DNA of 64,000 nt from assembly GCA_040385105.1 (NCBI GenBank), contig JAZKHY010000027.1, forward strand, positions 12,824-76,823. The letters are read 5' to 3'. The number at the start of each line of letters is the position of its first letter. The first letter of the stretch is position 1. The notes under the pieces are model-generated. The model saw nothing but the letters and a program-made list of their open reading frames with translations. It did no database searches and was not told where the DNA came from. Below, piece after piece: positions 23,075 through 31,495 of the stretch. This stretch comes from JACMQX01 sp040385105. Its GTDB lineage: Bacteria; Pseudomonadota; Gammaproteobacteria; Burkholderiales; Burkholderiaceae_C. The translations under genes were made by a program, and so were the position numbers.

Positions 23075-23967
23075 TTGCTTCGCCGCAGGCGAATCTGGTT
23101 CGGCAGCGGCACCGAGCGGCGCAGCACGCCCTCGCCCAGCCACAGCGCCGACTTGCGGGCACGCAGCGCCACCGTCTGCAGCGGCAATTGCTGGTAGTCG
23201 TCGTTGAACACCTCAAAGCTGTAGTCGCCGCGGTAACCGAGCTGGTGCAGCTTCAGGGTGAGCGCGGCCAGCGCCTCGCTGTGCACGCCTTCACCGGGGA
23301 ACACCCGGAAATGCCGGGCCGTGGCAATGCGCTCTTCCACCGACTTGATCTCGTTCCACATGAAGTCGGCCAGCTGCACCAGGAAGATCTTGTCCGGGTC
23401 CAGCAGTTCCAGGTCGTCCAGCGGTGTCTTGGTGGCAAACATGTGGAACGAGTCAAAGCCCAGGCCCAGGTTGGGCATGTCGGCCTCGCACACAATGTCC
23501 CAGGCCTGCGGGAACTCGTTGATGACCCGGCCCCAGGACAGCGCCTCGAAAGCCACCTTGATGTTCATCGGCACCGCCAGCATGGCGAGCTTGCGCAGGT
23601 CGCGCACCAGCGCATCCCGGTCGCCCGTGGCGTGGGTGGAGGTGGACGAGCAGGCCAGCATCACCCGGCAGCCCAGCGCGTTGCACATCTCCAGCATCGA
23701 CTTGGCAATGTCCACCTTGTAGTCGTGCAGGTGGCCCGACAGGCCCTCAAAGTCGCGCAGCACCTGGAAGCCCGTCACCCGCAGGCCGCTGGCCTTGACG
23801 GCCTCCACGGCCGCGCGCCAGCCGCGCTCATGGCCCACGAGGTCGCGCGCGGAGAGCATCACCTGGGTGAAGCCTGCCTGCCTGATGGCGTCGAGCTTGG
23901 CCTCCAGCGGCCCCGCCAGCGAGATGGTGTCCATCCCGAAATCGTCGATGCTTCCGCCGGCGTTCAT
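23071..23967 (-). CDS. quiC: 3-dehydroshikimate dehydratase, TIM-barrel catalytic module
   Basis: 298 residues, AP-endonuclease-2/sugar-isomerase TIM barrel. It starts with DTISLAGPLEAKLDAIRQAGFTQVML, as in QuiC-type dehydratases. Candidate metal ligands appear in order: Glu in VAFEALSWG, Asp/His in LGFDSFHMFA, Gln in FLVQLADF and Glu in YSFEVFNDD. The reaction turns 3-dehydroshikimate into protocatechuate. In pseudomonads this module is fused to a C-terminal HPPD-like domain; here that domain is the separate upstream gene. An in-frame ATG at 23988 would overlap the upstream gene by 17 bases; 23967 lies 4 bases after its stop. Confidence 0.85.
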   Translation of the reverse strand: MNAGGSIDDFGMDTISLAGPLEAKLDAIRQAGFTQVMLSARDLVGHERGWRAAVEAVKASGLRVTGFQVLRDFEGLSGHLHDYKVDIAKSMLEMCNALGCRVMLACSSTSTHATGDRDALVRDLRKLAMLAVPMNIKVAFEALSWGRVINEFPQAWDIVCEADMPNLGLGFDSFHMFATKTPLDDLELLDPDKIFLVQLADFMWNEIKSVEERIATARHFRVFPGEGVHSEALAALTLKLHQLGYRGDYSFEVFNDDYQQLPLQTVALRARKSALWLGEGVLRRSVPLPNQIRLRRSK

Positions 23968-23971
23968 GGCT

Positions 23972-24853
23972 TCAGCCCCGCTCGTCATGGACGAGCTCGA
24001 ACATGACGCCGCCCATGTAAGTGCGGGTCAGCGCGCCCCGGTCTTCGGAGTGCACGCCCTTGGACTCGACAAATTCCACGCCGCGCTTGCGCAGCTCGGC
24101 CACCGTGGCCAGCACATCGGGCGTGCCCAGACCGATGCGCTGCAGGCATTCGTCGTCCTCCACATCCAGAACGCCCGGCTCGGGCTCGATCAGCTGGAAG
24201 TAGAAGGTGCCGCAGGGGCTGCGCAGGATGCGGCCCTTGGGCAGGATGCCGAAGCGCTCTTCCGCCGGCAGGGCCGCAAAGCCGAACAGCTCATGGTAGA
24301 ACTCTGTCCAGTCGTCGCTGCGGTCGTTGCCGATGTACTGCACGATGCCGAAGAAGTGCAGCCCCGCGATGGCCGGCGGGTGCTGGTCCACACCCGGAAT
24401 GGGCGTGAAGTCCACGTCGTAGATGGAGAACTCCTTGTGGCGGTCCACAAAGTAGATGCGGCTCGCGCCCACGCCATGCACCGCCGGAATGTTGAGCTCC
24501 ATCACCTCCACCTGCGCCGGTACGGCCCAGGCGCCGCGGTCCAGCGCCCGGCGGTAGGCGGCGCCGGCGTCGCGCACCCGCAGCGCCATGGCCGCGATCA
24601 CCGGCTCATCGGCCAGCGGCGTGCCGTCAGCATGGGCATTGACGATGATGTTGATGCCGCCCTGCCGGTACAGCATCACCTCACGCGAGCGGTGCCGCGC
24701 AATCGGCCGGAAGCCCATCATCTCGAGCACCTGGCCGAGCGCCTGCGGCTTGGCCGTGGCGAACTCGACAAACTCGACGCCTTCCAGCCCCAGCGGGTTG
24801 GCAGCGTCGGAGATGGATTCGCGGTCGCCCTGGGCGGGCATGGCATGAGGCAT
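23972..24853 (-). CDS. HPPD-like VOC protein, partner module of dehydroshikimate dehydratase
   Basis: 293 residues, two tandem VOC repeats. The N-terminal repeat (~25-140) begins LEGVEFVEFATAKPQALGQ. The C-terminal repeat (~160-290) holds AIAGLHFFGIVQYIG and ends MFELVHDERG. 4-Hydroxyphenylpyruvate dioxygenase uses two His and one Glu; here the first His (GLHFF) and the Glu (MFEL) are visible. The second His position (usually QHIAL) reads QRIGL, so the iron triad looks broken. It resembles the C-terminal half of fused QuiC proteins more than an active HPPD. Start 24853 has an AAGGAGA site at the right distance. Confidence 0.78.
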   Translation of the reverse strand: MPHAMPAQGDRESISDAANPLGLEGVEFVEFATAKPQALGQVLEMMGFRPIARHRSREVMLYRQGGINIIVNAHADGTPLADEPVIAAMALRVRDAGAAYRRALDRGAWAVPAQVEVMELNIPAVHGVGASRIYFVDRHKEFSIYDVDFTPIPGVDQHPPAIAGLHFFGIVQYIGNDRSDDWTEFYHELFGFAALPAEERFGILPKGRILRSPCGTFYFQLIEPEPGVLDVEDDECLQRIGLGTPDVLATVAELRKRGVEFVESKGVHSEDRGALTRTYMGGVMFELVHDERG

Positions 24854-24874
24854 GGCTGGTCTCCTTGAATGGGG

Positions 24875-25639
24875 TTAAACCGTGGCGGTAGCGGCCGTGG
24901 CGGCCGCATGCGCGCCGCCGAGGAACAGGCGCTCAATGTCCGGGTCGGCCAGCAGTTCGGATGCCGGCCGCTGCAGCACCAGCCGGCCCGACTCCAGCGC
25001 AATGGCTTCGTCGGAAACCTTCAGCGCGCTCTTGACGTTCTGCTCGACCATCAGTACCGTCGTGCCCTGGTCGGCCAGCTTGCGCAGCAGCCTGAACACG
25101 TCCTGCACCACGATGGGCGACAGGCCGATGCTGGGCTCGTCGATCAGCAGCACCTTGGGCCGCAGCAGCAGCGCACGGCCGATCTCCAGCTGCTTCTGCT
25201 CGCCGCCCGACAGGGCCGATGCCTGCGAATGGATGCGCTCCTTGACCCGCGGAAAGAACTCCAGCACTTCCGGGATGCGCTCATGCGTGGTCTTCATGCC
25301 AATGGTGATGCCGCCCAGCTCAAGGTTCTGGAACACCGTGAGCTGGCCGAACAGGTTGCGGCCCTGCGGCACGAAGGCGATTCCCTTGGCCAGCAGTTCC
25401 TTCTGGGTGGCCCCGCCGATGTCCTGCCCGTCCACCAGCACCCGGCCCTGGCGCGGCTTGAGCAGGCCGAACAAGGTCTTGAGCACAGTGGACTTGCCCG
25501 CGCCGTTGGGCCCGAGCAGCAGCGTGATGGAGCCGCGCCGCGCCTTGAACGACAGGTTGTTCAGGATCATGAAATCCTTGTAGCCGGCGACGACGTCATC
25601 AAATTCAATGCAGGTGTCAGTGTGTGTACCGGTCGTCAT
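24875..25639 (-). CDS. livF: Branched-chain-type ABC transporter ATP-binding protein (LivF)
   Basis: 254 residues. Walker A GPNGAGKSTV, Q-loop FVPQGRNLFGQLTV, signature LSGGEQKQLEIGRALLLRPKVLLIDEPS (Walker B at its end) and H-loop-type VLMVEQNVK, where Gln replaces His as is usual for LivF. One of two ATPases energising HAAT-family uptake. Start at MTTGTHTD (25639) has GGGAG about 9 bases upstream. In this operon the transporter probably imports a quinate- or shikimate-like acid rather than an amino acid; this is inference from context. Confidence 0.93.
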   Translation of the reverse strand: MTTGTHTDTCIEFDDVVAGYKDFMILNNLSFKARRGSITLLLGPNGAGKSTVLKTLFGLLKPRQGRVLVDGQDIGGATQKELLAKGIAFVPQGRNLFGQLTVFQNLELGGITIGMKTTHERIPEVLEFFPRVKERIHSQASALSGGEQKQLEIGRALLLRPKVLLIDEPSIGLSPIVVQDVFRLLRKLADQGTTVLMVEQNVKSALKVSDEAIALESGRLVLQRPASELLADPDIERLFLGGAHAAATAATATV

Positions 25640-25641
25640 CT

Positions 25642-26400
25642 TCAGCTCCCGAGGTAGGCGTCCAGCACCTGCTTGTTGGCCCGGATCTCCGCCGGCGTGC
25701 CGATGGCCATGACCTGGCCCTCCACCATCACCATGATGCGGTGGCACAGGTCCATCACGAAGTCCATGTTGTGCTCGATCACGACGAAACTGCTCTTCTT
25801 GCCCTGCACCGGGTTGTGGTTCAGGTCCTTGAGCAGCGTCGAGATGCCGCCAACCAGGCTCGGGTTGACGCCCGCGCACGGCTCGTCCAGCAGCACCAGG
25901 TCGGGCTGGCTCATGAAGGCCATGGCAATGTCCACCAGCTTCTGCTGGCCATAGCTCAGCGTGCCGGCCTTGAGGTCTGCCACATGGCGGATGCGGAAGC
26001 GGTCGATCAGCGCATCGGCGCGTTCGCCCAGGCCCGAGTCGGTCGGCGCGAACATGCGGCCGAACATGCTGCCCTGGTGCTCCTGCGCGGCGACGATCAG
26101 GTTGTCGCGCACGCTCATCTTGCCAAACACCTGCAGCGTCTGGAAGGTGCGGCCCACGCCCAGGCGGTTGAGTTCCAGCGGGCCGAGCTTCGTCACGTCC
26201 TTGCCGTTGAGCTCGATGGTGCCCGCGTCAGGCGTGATCTGGCCGAGCATCGAGTTGAACAGGGTGGTCTTGCCGGAACCGTTCGGGCCGATCACGCCGA
26301 AAATCTCGCCCGGCATGACTTCAAATGACACACCACCCACAGCCTGGATCGCGCCGTAGGCCTTCTTCAGGCCGGTTACCTTGAGAAGCGGCGCGCTCAT
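25642..26400 (-). CDS. livG: Branched-chain-type ABC transporter ATP-binding protein (LivG)
   Basis: 252 residues. Walker A GPNGSGKTTLFN, LivG-typical VGRTFQTLQVFGKMSVRDNLIVA, signature LSYGQQKLVDIAMAF, Walker B LVLLDEPCAGVNP and switch FVVIEHNMDFVMDLCHRI. The signature reads LSYGQ instead of LSGGQ, a common variant in this family. ATG 26400 overlaps the livM stop (ATGA). livF follows two bases after its stop. Confidence 0.94.
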   Translation of the reverse strand: MSAPLLKVTGLKKAYGAIQAVGGVSFEVMPGEIFGVIGPNGSGKTTLFNSMLGQITPDAGTIELNGKDVTKLGPLELNRLGVGRTFQTLQVFGKMSVRDNLIVAAQEHQGSMFGRMFAPTDSGLGERADALIDRFRIRHVADLKAGTLSYGQQKLVDIAMAFMSQPDLVLLDEPCAGVNPSLVGGISTLLKDLNHNPVQGKKSSFVVIEHNMDFVMDLCHRIMVMVEGQVMAIGTPAEIRANKQVLDAYLGS

Positions 26401-27410
26401 GGCTTGGCTCCTTCGACGGCCTGCGCGCCTGATGCCTGGCGTGCCGCCGATGCCTCGCGCGACAGGCGCCGCGCGCGCAGCCTGTCCGGCAGGCTCAGCA
26501 GCCCGTCGGGCAGCCAGATCATCAGCACAATCACGGCGGCGCCAAACAGCGGCAGGTACCAGTTGGCCACAAAGGGCACGTCGCGCAGCCACTCCGGCAC
26601 AACCACGCCCACCAGTGCACCCAGCACCGGGCCGAAGAAGTAGCCGGGCCCGCCGACCACCACCATCAGGTACATCATGATCGACGCCCCCACCGCGAAC
26701 GGCGCCGGCTCGATGAACTGCACCAGCGAGGCGAACAGCGCGCCGGCTATGCCCGCATAGGCCGCGCCAATGGCAAAGCTCAGCAGCGTGTAGTTGCGGA
26801 TGTGCACGCCCAGGCTTTCGGCGCGGATGGGGTTGTCGCGCAGGGCGGTGAACGCCTTGCCCCAGGGCGAGCGCAGCAGGCCCCACAGCAGCCCGGCCAT
26901 GATCGCCGTCACCACGAACACGAAGTAGAAGTAAGGCCGGTTTCCCTCCAGCGACAGCCCGAGGAAATGCGGGCGCGCGATGTTGTTGATGCCGAAGGTG
27001 CCGCCCGTGAGCCATTCCTCGTTGCGCATCAGCAGCCAGACCGCCGTGTTGAAACCCAGCGTGGCAAAGGCCAGGTAGATGGCCTGCACCCGCAGCGCCG
27101 GAAAGCCGAGGATGATGCCCACCACAAAGCAGATCAGCGCTGCAGCCGGCAAGCCGAGCCAGAAGCTGATGCCGGCCTTCATCAGGATGGCGACGGTGTA
27201 GGCGCCGATGCCGAAGAAGGCCGCATGGCCGAGCGACTTCTGGCCCGCATAGCCCACCGTCAGGTTCAGCCCCATGGTGGCGATGATGAAGATCATCCAG
27301 GTCGTGAGCAGGTAGACACCGTAGTTCTTGAGGAACGCGGGCGACACCAGCAGCAGGGCCAGCAAAACGCCAGCCATCACCCACTGTGTTTTGAGCGAAG
27401 ACTTCTTCAT
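26397..27410 (-). CDS. livM: Branched-chain-type ABC transporter permease (LivM)
   Basis: 337 residues with about nine to ten membrane helices and the LivM signature NLTVGYAGQKSLGHAAFFGIGAY. The cytoplasmic coupling loop is GKAFTALRDNPIRAESLGV. The tail after the last helix (DRLRARRLSREASAARQ...) is basic. ATG 27410 overlaps the livH stop (ATGA). Forms the heterodimeric membrane channel with LivH. Confidence 0.94.
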   Translation of the reverse strand: MKKSSLKTQWVMAGVLLALLLVSPAFLKNYGVYLLTTWMIFIIATMGLNLTVGYAGQKSLGHAAFFGIGAYTVAILMKAGISFWLGLPAAALICFVVGIILGFPALRVQAIYLAFATLGFNTAVWLLMRNEEWLTGGTFGINNIARPHFLGLSLEGNRPYFYFVFVVTAIMAGLLWGLLRSPWGKAFTALRDNPIRAESLGVHIRNYTLLSFAIGAAYAGIAGALFASLVQFIEPAPFAVGASIMMYLMVVVGGPGYFFGPVLGALVGVVVPEWLRDVPFVANWYLPLFGAAVIVLMIWLPDGLLSLPDRLRARRLSREASAARQASGAQAVEGAKP

Positions 27411-28282
27411 ACCTTGCGCTCCTCTTTGCGGCCCAGCAGCCCCTGCGGCTTGAACATGATGACCACCATGAACAGCACCAGCGCCACCGCATCCTTGTAC
27501 GCGGGTGAAATATAGGCGGCGGCCAGGTTCTCGCACACGCCCACGATCAGCCCGCCCAGCAGCGCGCCGCGCGAGTTGTTGAAGCCGCCGATGATGGCCG
27601 CGAAGAAGGCCTTGGTGCCCAGCGACTCGCCCATGTCGAACTTGGCAAGGTAGGTAGGCGTGACCAGCAGCGCCGCCGCCACGGCCAGCACGGCGTTGAT
27701 GGCAAAGGCATAGAAGATCATGCGCGGCACATTGATGCCCAGCACCGAGGCGCTCTCGGTGTTCTGCGCCACCGCCTGCATCGCGCGGCCGGTAACCGTC
27801 TTTGACATGAAGGCCTGGGTGGCAAACACGATGGCCAAGGCCAGCGCGAAGGTGCCGATGTCGGCCAGCGTGATGGTCACGCCGGCAATGTTGAAGAGCT
27901 TGTCGGCAAACAGGCTCGGGAAGGGGTGGGCCTCTGCGCTGTAGCCGGCACGCAGGCCGTTGCGCATGACGATGGCCAGGCCGATCGTCGCCACCACGAT
28001 CGGCATCATGCCGTAGCGGAACAGCGGGTCCACAATGCCGCGCTTGAACACCCAGCCAAGCAGCAGCATGGCCAGGATGGCGGCAAACACAAAGCTCAGC
28101 AGCAGCGGTGCGCCGAACGACATGAAGGCCAGCATCATGAAAGCCGGCAGCATGACGAACTCGCCCTGGGCGAAGTTGATCGTGCCGCTGGCCTGCCACA
28201 GCAGCGTGAAGCCCAGGGCGGCCAGGCCGTAGATGCTGCCTGTGGCCAGCCCCGAGAAGAAAAGTTGTAGGAAGTCCGTCAT
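27407..28282 (-). CDS. livH: Branched-chain-type ABC transporter permease (LivH)
   Basis: 291 residues with about eight membrane helices. Typical LivH opening: FFSGLATGSIYGLAALGFTLLWQASGTINFAQGEF. Coupling loop: TGRAMQAVAQNTESASVLGIN. It ends FKPQGLLGRKEERKV, as in most LivH proteins. Start at MTDFLQLF (28282), 25 bases after the binding-protein stop, so all four transporter genes are co-transcribed with it. Confidence 0.94.
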   Translation of the reverse strand: MTDFLQLFFSGLATGSIYGLAALGFTLLWQASGTINFAQGEFVMLPAFMMLAFMSFGAPLLLSFVFAAILAMLLLGWVFKRGIVDPLFRYGMMPIVVATIGLAIVMRNGLRAGYSAEAHPFPSLFADKLFNIAGVTITLADIGTFALALAIVFATQAFMSKTVTGRAMQAVAQNTESASVLGINVPRMIFYAFAINAVLAVAAALLVTPTYLAKFDMGESLGTKAFFAAIIGGFNNSRGALLGGLIVGVCENLAAAYISPAYKDAVALVLFMVVIMFKPQGLLGRKEERKV

Positions 28283-28307
28283 GCTGCGTGGCCCGTTCCG
28301 TGTCTGC

Positions 28308-29531
28308 TTACTTTTTGGCGGCCTTTGGCGCCGATGCCGGCTTGGCGGGTGCGATGGCGGCCGGCGCCGGCAGTGCGGCGGTCTTTGCGACATTGAGCGG
28401 CGGAAGCATGTCGATCACTTCCTGCTTGCCGTTCTTCACTTCCACCATGAAGCTCATGCGGTCCAGGTCTCCGTTGTTGTCGAACTCGGTGTACATCAGC
28501 GCCCCGGGGTACTTGTCGGTGTTGATCTTCAGGCCGTGCATGGCGCTGGCAACGGCCTTGCGGTCGAGTTTGCCGGCCTTCTCGATCGCTGCCTTCAGCG
28601 CGTAGATGCCCGAGTAGCCTTTCATGCCGTTGTGGTCGGAGATGTATTTGTACTCCTTCTCGAACTTGGCACGGAACGCCCGGATCGACGGCACCGGCGC
28701 ATCCACCGTGAGGCCGACGTGCGCCACTGCGCCGTTGGCCGCCTCGCCCGCCAGCTCGATGACCTTCTGGCCCGTCAGCGTCGTCTCGCCAATCACCGGC
28801 TTGTTCCAGCCCTGCTTGCGCAGTTCACGCAACAGGCGGGCGGATTCCTCTTCGTTGGTGTAGGCAAACACAGCATCGGCATTGCTCTGCTTGGCCTTGA
28901 GCACGGCAGCGGAGAAGTCAACCTGGCCTGCGTCCGTCGAGATGTCGGCAACGATCTTGGTGTCGGACTTCTCCAGCGCCTTTTTGATCATGTCCAGGCC
29001 GCCCTTGCCGAAATCGTTGTTGACATAAATGACGACCAGGTTCTTGACCTTGGCGCGTTCATTGATGTACTTGGCCACTTTGGGCATGGCCGTTGCCTGG
29101 GTGAAGCTGGTGCGGAAGATGTAGGGGTTGCCCTGCATCGTGATGGCAGCGGCCTCCCCGCCGGTGAAGTTCGGGATTTCTGCCTTGCGGCTCTCCGCCA
29201 TGCTGACCATGATGGAGCCGGAGAAAACCGGGCCAAAGATGGCAAATACACCGTCGTCAATGGCTTTCTGTGTCAGGCCCTTGGCAACACCCGGGTTGCT
29301 TTGCGTGTCGGACGTCGTGGTCTGGATCTTCTTGCCCAGGATGCCGCCGCTCGCGTTGACTTCCCTCACGGCCAGCTCCACGCCATTCTTGAAATTGGTG
29401 CCGGCCGTGGCGCCGCTTCCGGACAGCTCGACGATGTTGGCGATCTTGATCACGTCCTGCGCAAAGCCTGGCAGGCAGGCGGCGGCCAGCGCACAGGCGG
29501 CCACGAGTTTGAGGGTGAATCGTTTTTGCAT
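28308..29531 (-). CDS. ABC transporter substrate-binding protein, branched-chain amino-acid-like
   Basis: 407 residues. Signal peptide (1-~24, ending PGFAQ), then a type I periplasmic binding fold: IKIANIVELSGSGATAGTNFKNGVELAVREVNASGGILG, FAIFGPVFSGSIMVSM and VIYVNNDFGKGGLDMIKKAL. The C-terminus has a ~30-residue Ala/Pro/Lys-rich tail. A strong AAGGAG lies upstream of the ATG. Given its neighbours it is likely the receptor for quinate, shikimate or a related hydroaromatic acid. A clear paralogue is encoded at 31496-32662. Confidence 0.9.
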   Translation of the reverse strand: MQKRFTLKLVAACALAAACLPGFAQDVIKIANIVELSGSGATAGTNFKNGVELAVREVNASGGILGKKIQTTTSDTQSNPGVAKGLTQKAIDDGVFAIFGPVFSGSIMVSMAESRKAEIPNFTGGEAAAITMQGNPYIFRTSFTQATAMPKVAKYINERAKVKNLVVIYVNNDFGKGGLDMIKKALEKSDTKIVADISTDAGQVDFSAAVLKAKQSNADAVFAYTNEEESARLLRELRKQGWNKPVIGETTLTGQKVIELAGEAANGAVAHVGLTVDAPVPSIRAFRAKFEKEYKYISDHNGMKGYSGIYALKAAIEKAGKLDRKAVASAMHGLKINTDKYPGALMYTEFDNNGDLDRMSFMVEVKNGKQEVIDMLPPLNVAKTAALPAPAAIAPAKPASAPKAAKK

Positions 29532-29611
29532 GGTTTGTCTCCTTCGGGGTTGAAATGGCAGCTTGAGCTGCGGGGTTGAAAACTGTTGGGCAGCGATGCG
29601 CGGGCTTCGGG

Positions 29612-30523
29612 TCAGGGCCGCCGGATCTCGCCGGCCAGCTCCGGCGGGTAGATCAGCTCGCGCAGGAAGGTGGCGTCCTGCCGGATCTTCTGCGCAGCCT
29701 CGTGGAAACCAAAGAACTCCAGGTACAGGTGCGTCTGCTGCAGCATCATCTCGAAGCCCGGCTGCGCCACCAGGCCGCGGGCCCGGGCCGCGCGCACCAC
29801 CGGCGTGGGCTGGTTCTTCATGAGAATGTCCACCAGCGCCGCATGCGGCTCCATGCGCGCAACGTCGCAGGGCATCGGGTCGGACAGCTTCAGGCCCAGC
29901 GGCGAGGCATTGATGACCAGGTCAAAGCCGGCCGGGTCGTTGCTGTCCACTGCGCTGACCTTCGCCGTACCGGCTGCAGCGATGCGCGCGGCGACTTCCG
30001 CCGCCTTGCCCGGAACCGGGTCAAAGAACGCAACCTCGGCGCAGGATTTGCTCCCCGCGCAGGCCAGCGAGGCGCCAATGGCCGAAGCCCCGCCTCCTGC
30101 GCCGATGATCAACGCGCGAAGGCCGGTGTAGCCGATGCCAAACCACTCCAGCGATGCGACGAAGCCCTCGCCGTCAAACAGCCCGCCCTCGATGCCGCCG
30201 CCTGCCACCGGCCTGATGCCGTTGACTGCACCGGCAACGCGCCCCAGCTCCGAGCACTTGTCCAGCAGCCCGGTGATGGGCGCCTTGTGCGGGATGGCCA
30301 CCCACATGCCCTTGATGTTCTTCGTGAGGAATGCAGCGCGGACAAAGGCCTCCAGGTGCTCCGGCGCCACATGGGCGGGCACCAGCACGGCGTCGATGCC
30401 AAGCCGCGCAAAGATCAGGTTGAACGACTCCGGCGCCCTCACCTGTTCCACCGGATCGCCCACGATCAGGTACACATCCGTGGTTCCGCTGACGAAAGGC
30501 ATGAGGGCGTTGTTTTGGTCCAT
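29612..30523 (-). CDS. Shikimate/quinate dehydrogenase family protein
   Basis: 303 residues, AroE/YdiB fold. The substrate domain has GDPVEQVRAPESFNLIFARLGID, catalytic Lys in WVAIPHKAPIT, RVAGAVNGIR, and a catalytic Asp in GLFDGEGFVASL. The cofactor domain has ALIIGAGGGASAIGASLA, then VINASPLGLK and the closing block QPGFEMMLQQTHLYLEFFG. It would oxidise quinate to dehydroquinate and/or shikimate to dehydroshikimate; NGD or NTD is usual where this protein has LFDG. Start 30523 is preferred because the operator at 30528-30542 lies just upstream; the longer frame from 30544 would be inside it. First gene of the operon. Confidence 0.9.
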   Translation of the reverse strand: MDQNNALMPFVSGTTDVYLIVGDPVEQVRAPESFNLIFARLGIDAVLVPAHVAPEHLEAFVRAAFLTKNIKGMWVAIPHKAPITGLLDKCSELGRVAGAVNGIRPVAGGGIEGGLFDGEGFVASLEWFGIGYTGLRALIIGAGGGASAIGASLACAGSKSCAEVAFFDPVPGKAAEVAARIAAAGTAKVSAVDSNDPAGFDLVINASPLGLKLSDPMPCDVARMEPHAALVDILMKNQPTPVVRAARARGLVAQPGFEMMLQQTHLYLEFFGFHEAAQKIRQDATFLRELIYPPELAGEIRRP

Positions 30524-30527
30524 TGGC

Positions 30528-30542
30528 GTTCGATAATCGATC
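30528..30542. promoter_or_regulatory. IclR/PcaR-like operator, proximal to the dehydrogenase gene
   Basis: GTTCGATAATCGATC, an inverted repeat GTTCGAT-A-ATCGATC with one mismatch. It differs at only two positions from the 15-bp PcaR box as I remember it (GTTCGATAATCGCAC). It lies 4 bases upstream of the dehydrogenase ATG, where bound regulator would block or control the operon start. Confidence 0.65.
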
Positions 30543-30632
30543 AAATATTTGAATTCGGAGCGAACTTTAGCGATTCGAAAGTCAATTTCAAACCAATAAA
30601 ATGGCTTAAAAGATCATTCATCGCACATCTTT

Positions 30633-30647
30633 GTTCGATCATCGAAC
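30633..30647. promoter_or_regulatory. IclR/PcaR-like operator, proximal to the iclR-type gene
   Basis: GTTCGATCATCGAAC, a perfect 7-1-7 palindrome sharing 13 of 15 positions with the site at 30528-30542 and centred 105 bases from it. It lies 57 bases upstream of the regulator ATG. The pair fits binding by the divergent IclR-family protein to both promoters. Confidence 0.7.
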
Positions 30648-30704
30648 GCAACTCGGGTTTCCACCAAGCCCGCCGAGAAGGCACCAGGCCAAGAATTGCC
30701 CCCC

Positions 30705-31487
30705 ATGAACACGCCCGCTGCATCCGCGCCGACGCTGGACAAGCGCGACTGGATCGCCGGCCTGGAAAAAGGCCTGTCGATCATCGAGACCTTTGACGAC
30801 GCCAACCCGCGCCTCACGGCCAGCCAGGCCGGCGAGCGTTGCGGCATGACCCGCACCGCCGCCCGCCGCTACCTGCTGACGCTGGCGCACCTGGGCTATG
30901 TGGCCACCGACGGCAAGCTGTTCTGGCTGACGCCGCGTGTGCTGCGCCTGGGCCAGTCGTACCTGGAGTCGGCGCGGCTGCCGCGCATCGTGCAGCCGTT
31001 CCTGCAGCGGGTGACGGCCGGCACCCAGGAGATTGCCTATGTGAGCGTGATGGACGGCGACGACATCGTCTACATCGCCCGCAACGGCACCAACCGCGCC
31101 ATGAACACCGGCTTTGTGCTGGGCGCGCGCGTGCCCGCGCAGGTGACGGCCGCGGGCATGCTGATGCTGGCCCTGCGCGACCCCGAATGGCAGGAGGCCT
31201 GGCTGGCCAACCATGAACTCAAGGCCTATACCTCGCACACCATTGCCAGCAAGGACCGCCTGCGGGTGGAACTGGCACGCATCCGCGCCCAGGGCTGGGC
31301 CATTTCCGAGCAGCAGCTGGAGCTGGCCTACCGCGGCGTCGCCGTGCCGCTGATTGACAGGCGCGGCGAGCTGGTCGGCGGCCTGAACGTGACGATGCCG
31401 ATGCTCCATGAAACCACCGATGAAGCCGCAGCCCGTGTGCTGCCGGTGCTGCTGGAAACGGCGCGGGCGATGCGGAATTTGATTTAG
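30705..31487 (+). CDS. IclR-family transcriptional regulator (PcaR/PobR-like)
   Basis: 260 residues. N-terminal winged helix: RDWIAGLEKGLSIIETFDDANPRLTASQAGERCGMTRTAARRYLLTLAHLGYV. The opening IAGLEKGLSIIE and TRTAARRYLLTL are typical of the PcaR/PcaU/PobR branch that responds to protocatechuate-pathway metabolites. The C-terminal effector domain (~90-255) has VPLIDRRGELVGGLNVT. Start at ATG 30705; an in-frame TTG lies at 30696. It is divergent from the catabolic operon, with two operator copies between them, so it very likely controls that operon and itself. Confidence 0.93.
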   Translation: MNTPAASAPTLDKRDWIAGLEKGLSIIETFDDANPRLTASQAGERCGMTRTAARRYLLTLAHLGYVATDGKLFWLTPRVLRLGQSYLESARLPRIVQPFLQRVTAGTQEIAYVSVMDGDDIVYIARNGTNRAMNTGFVLGARVPAQVTAAGMLMLALRDPEWQEAWLANHELKAYTSHTIASKDRLRVELARIRAQGWAISEQQLELAYRGVAVPLIDRRGELVGGLNVTMPMLHETTDEAAARVLPVLLETARAMRNLI

Positions 31488-31495
31488 CCGCCTGC

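Noticed and set aside
24875..29531. Plain branched-chain amino-acid transport role for the Liv-type genes
   Set aside because: Not excluded by sequence alone, but the genes sit between the first and later enzymes of a hydroaromatic pathway with overlapping or very short junctions and one regulator, so a pathway substrate is more likely.
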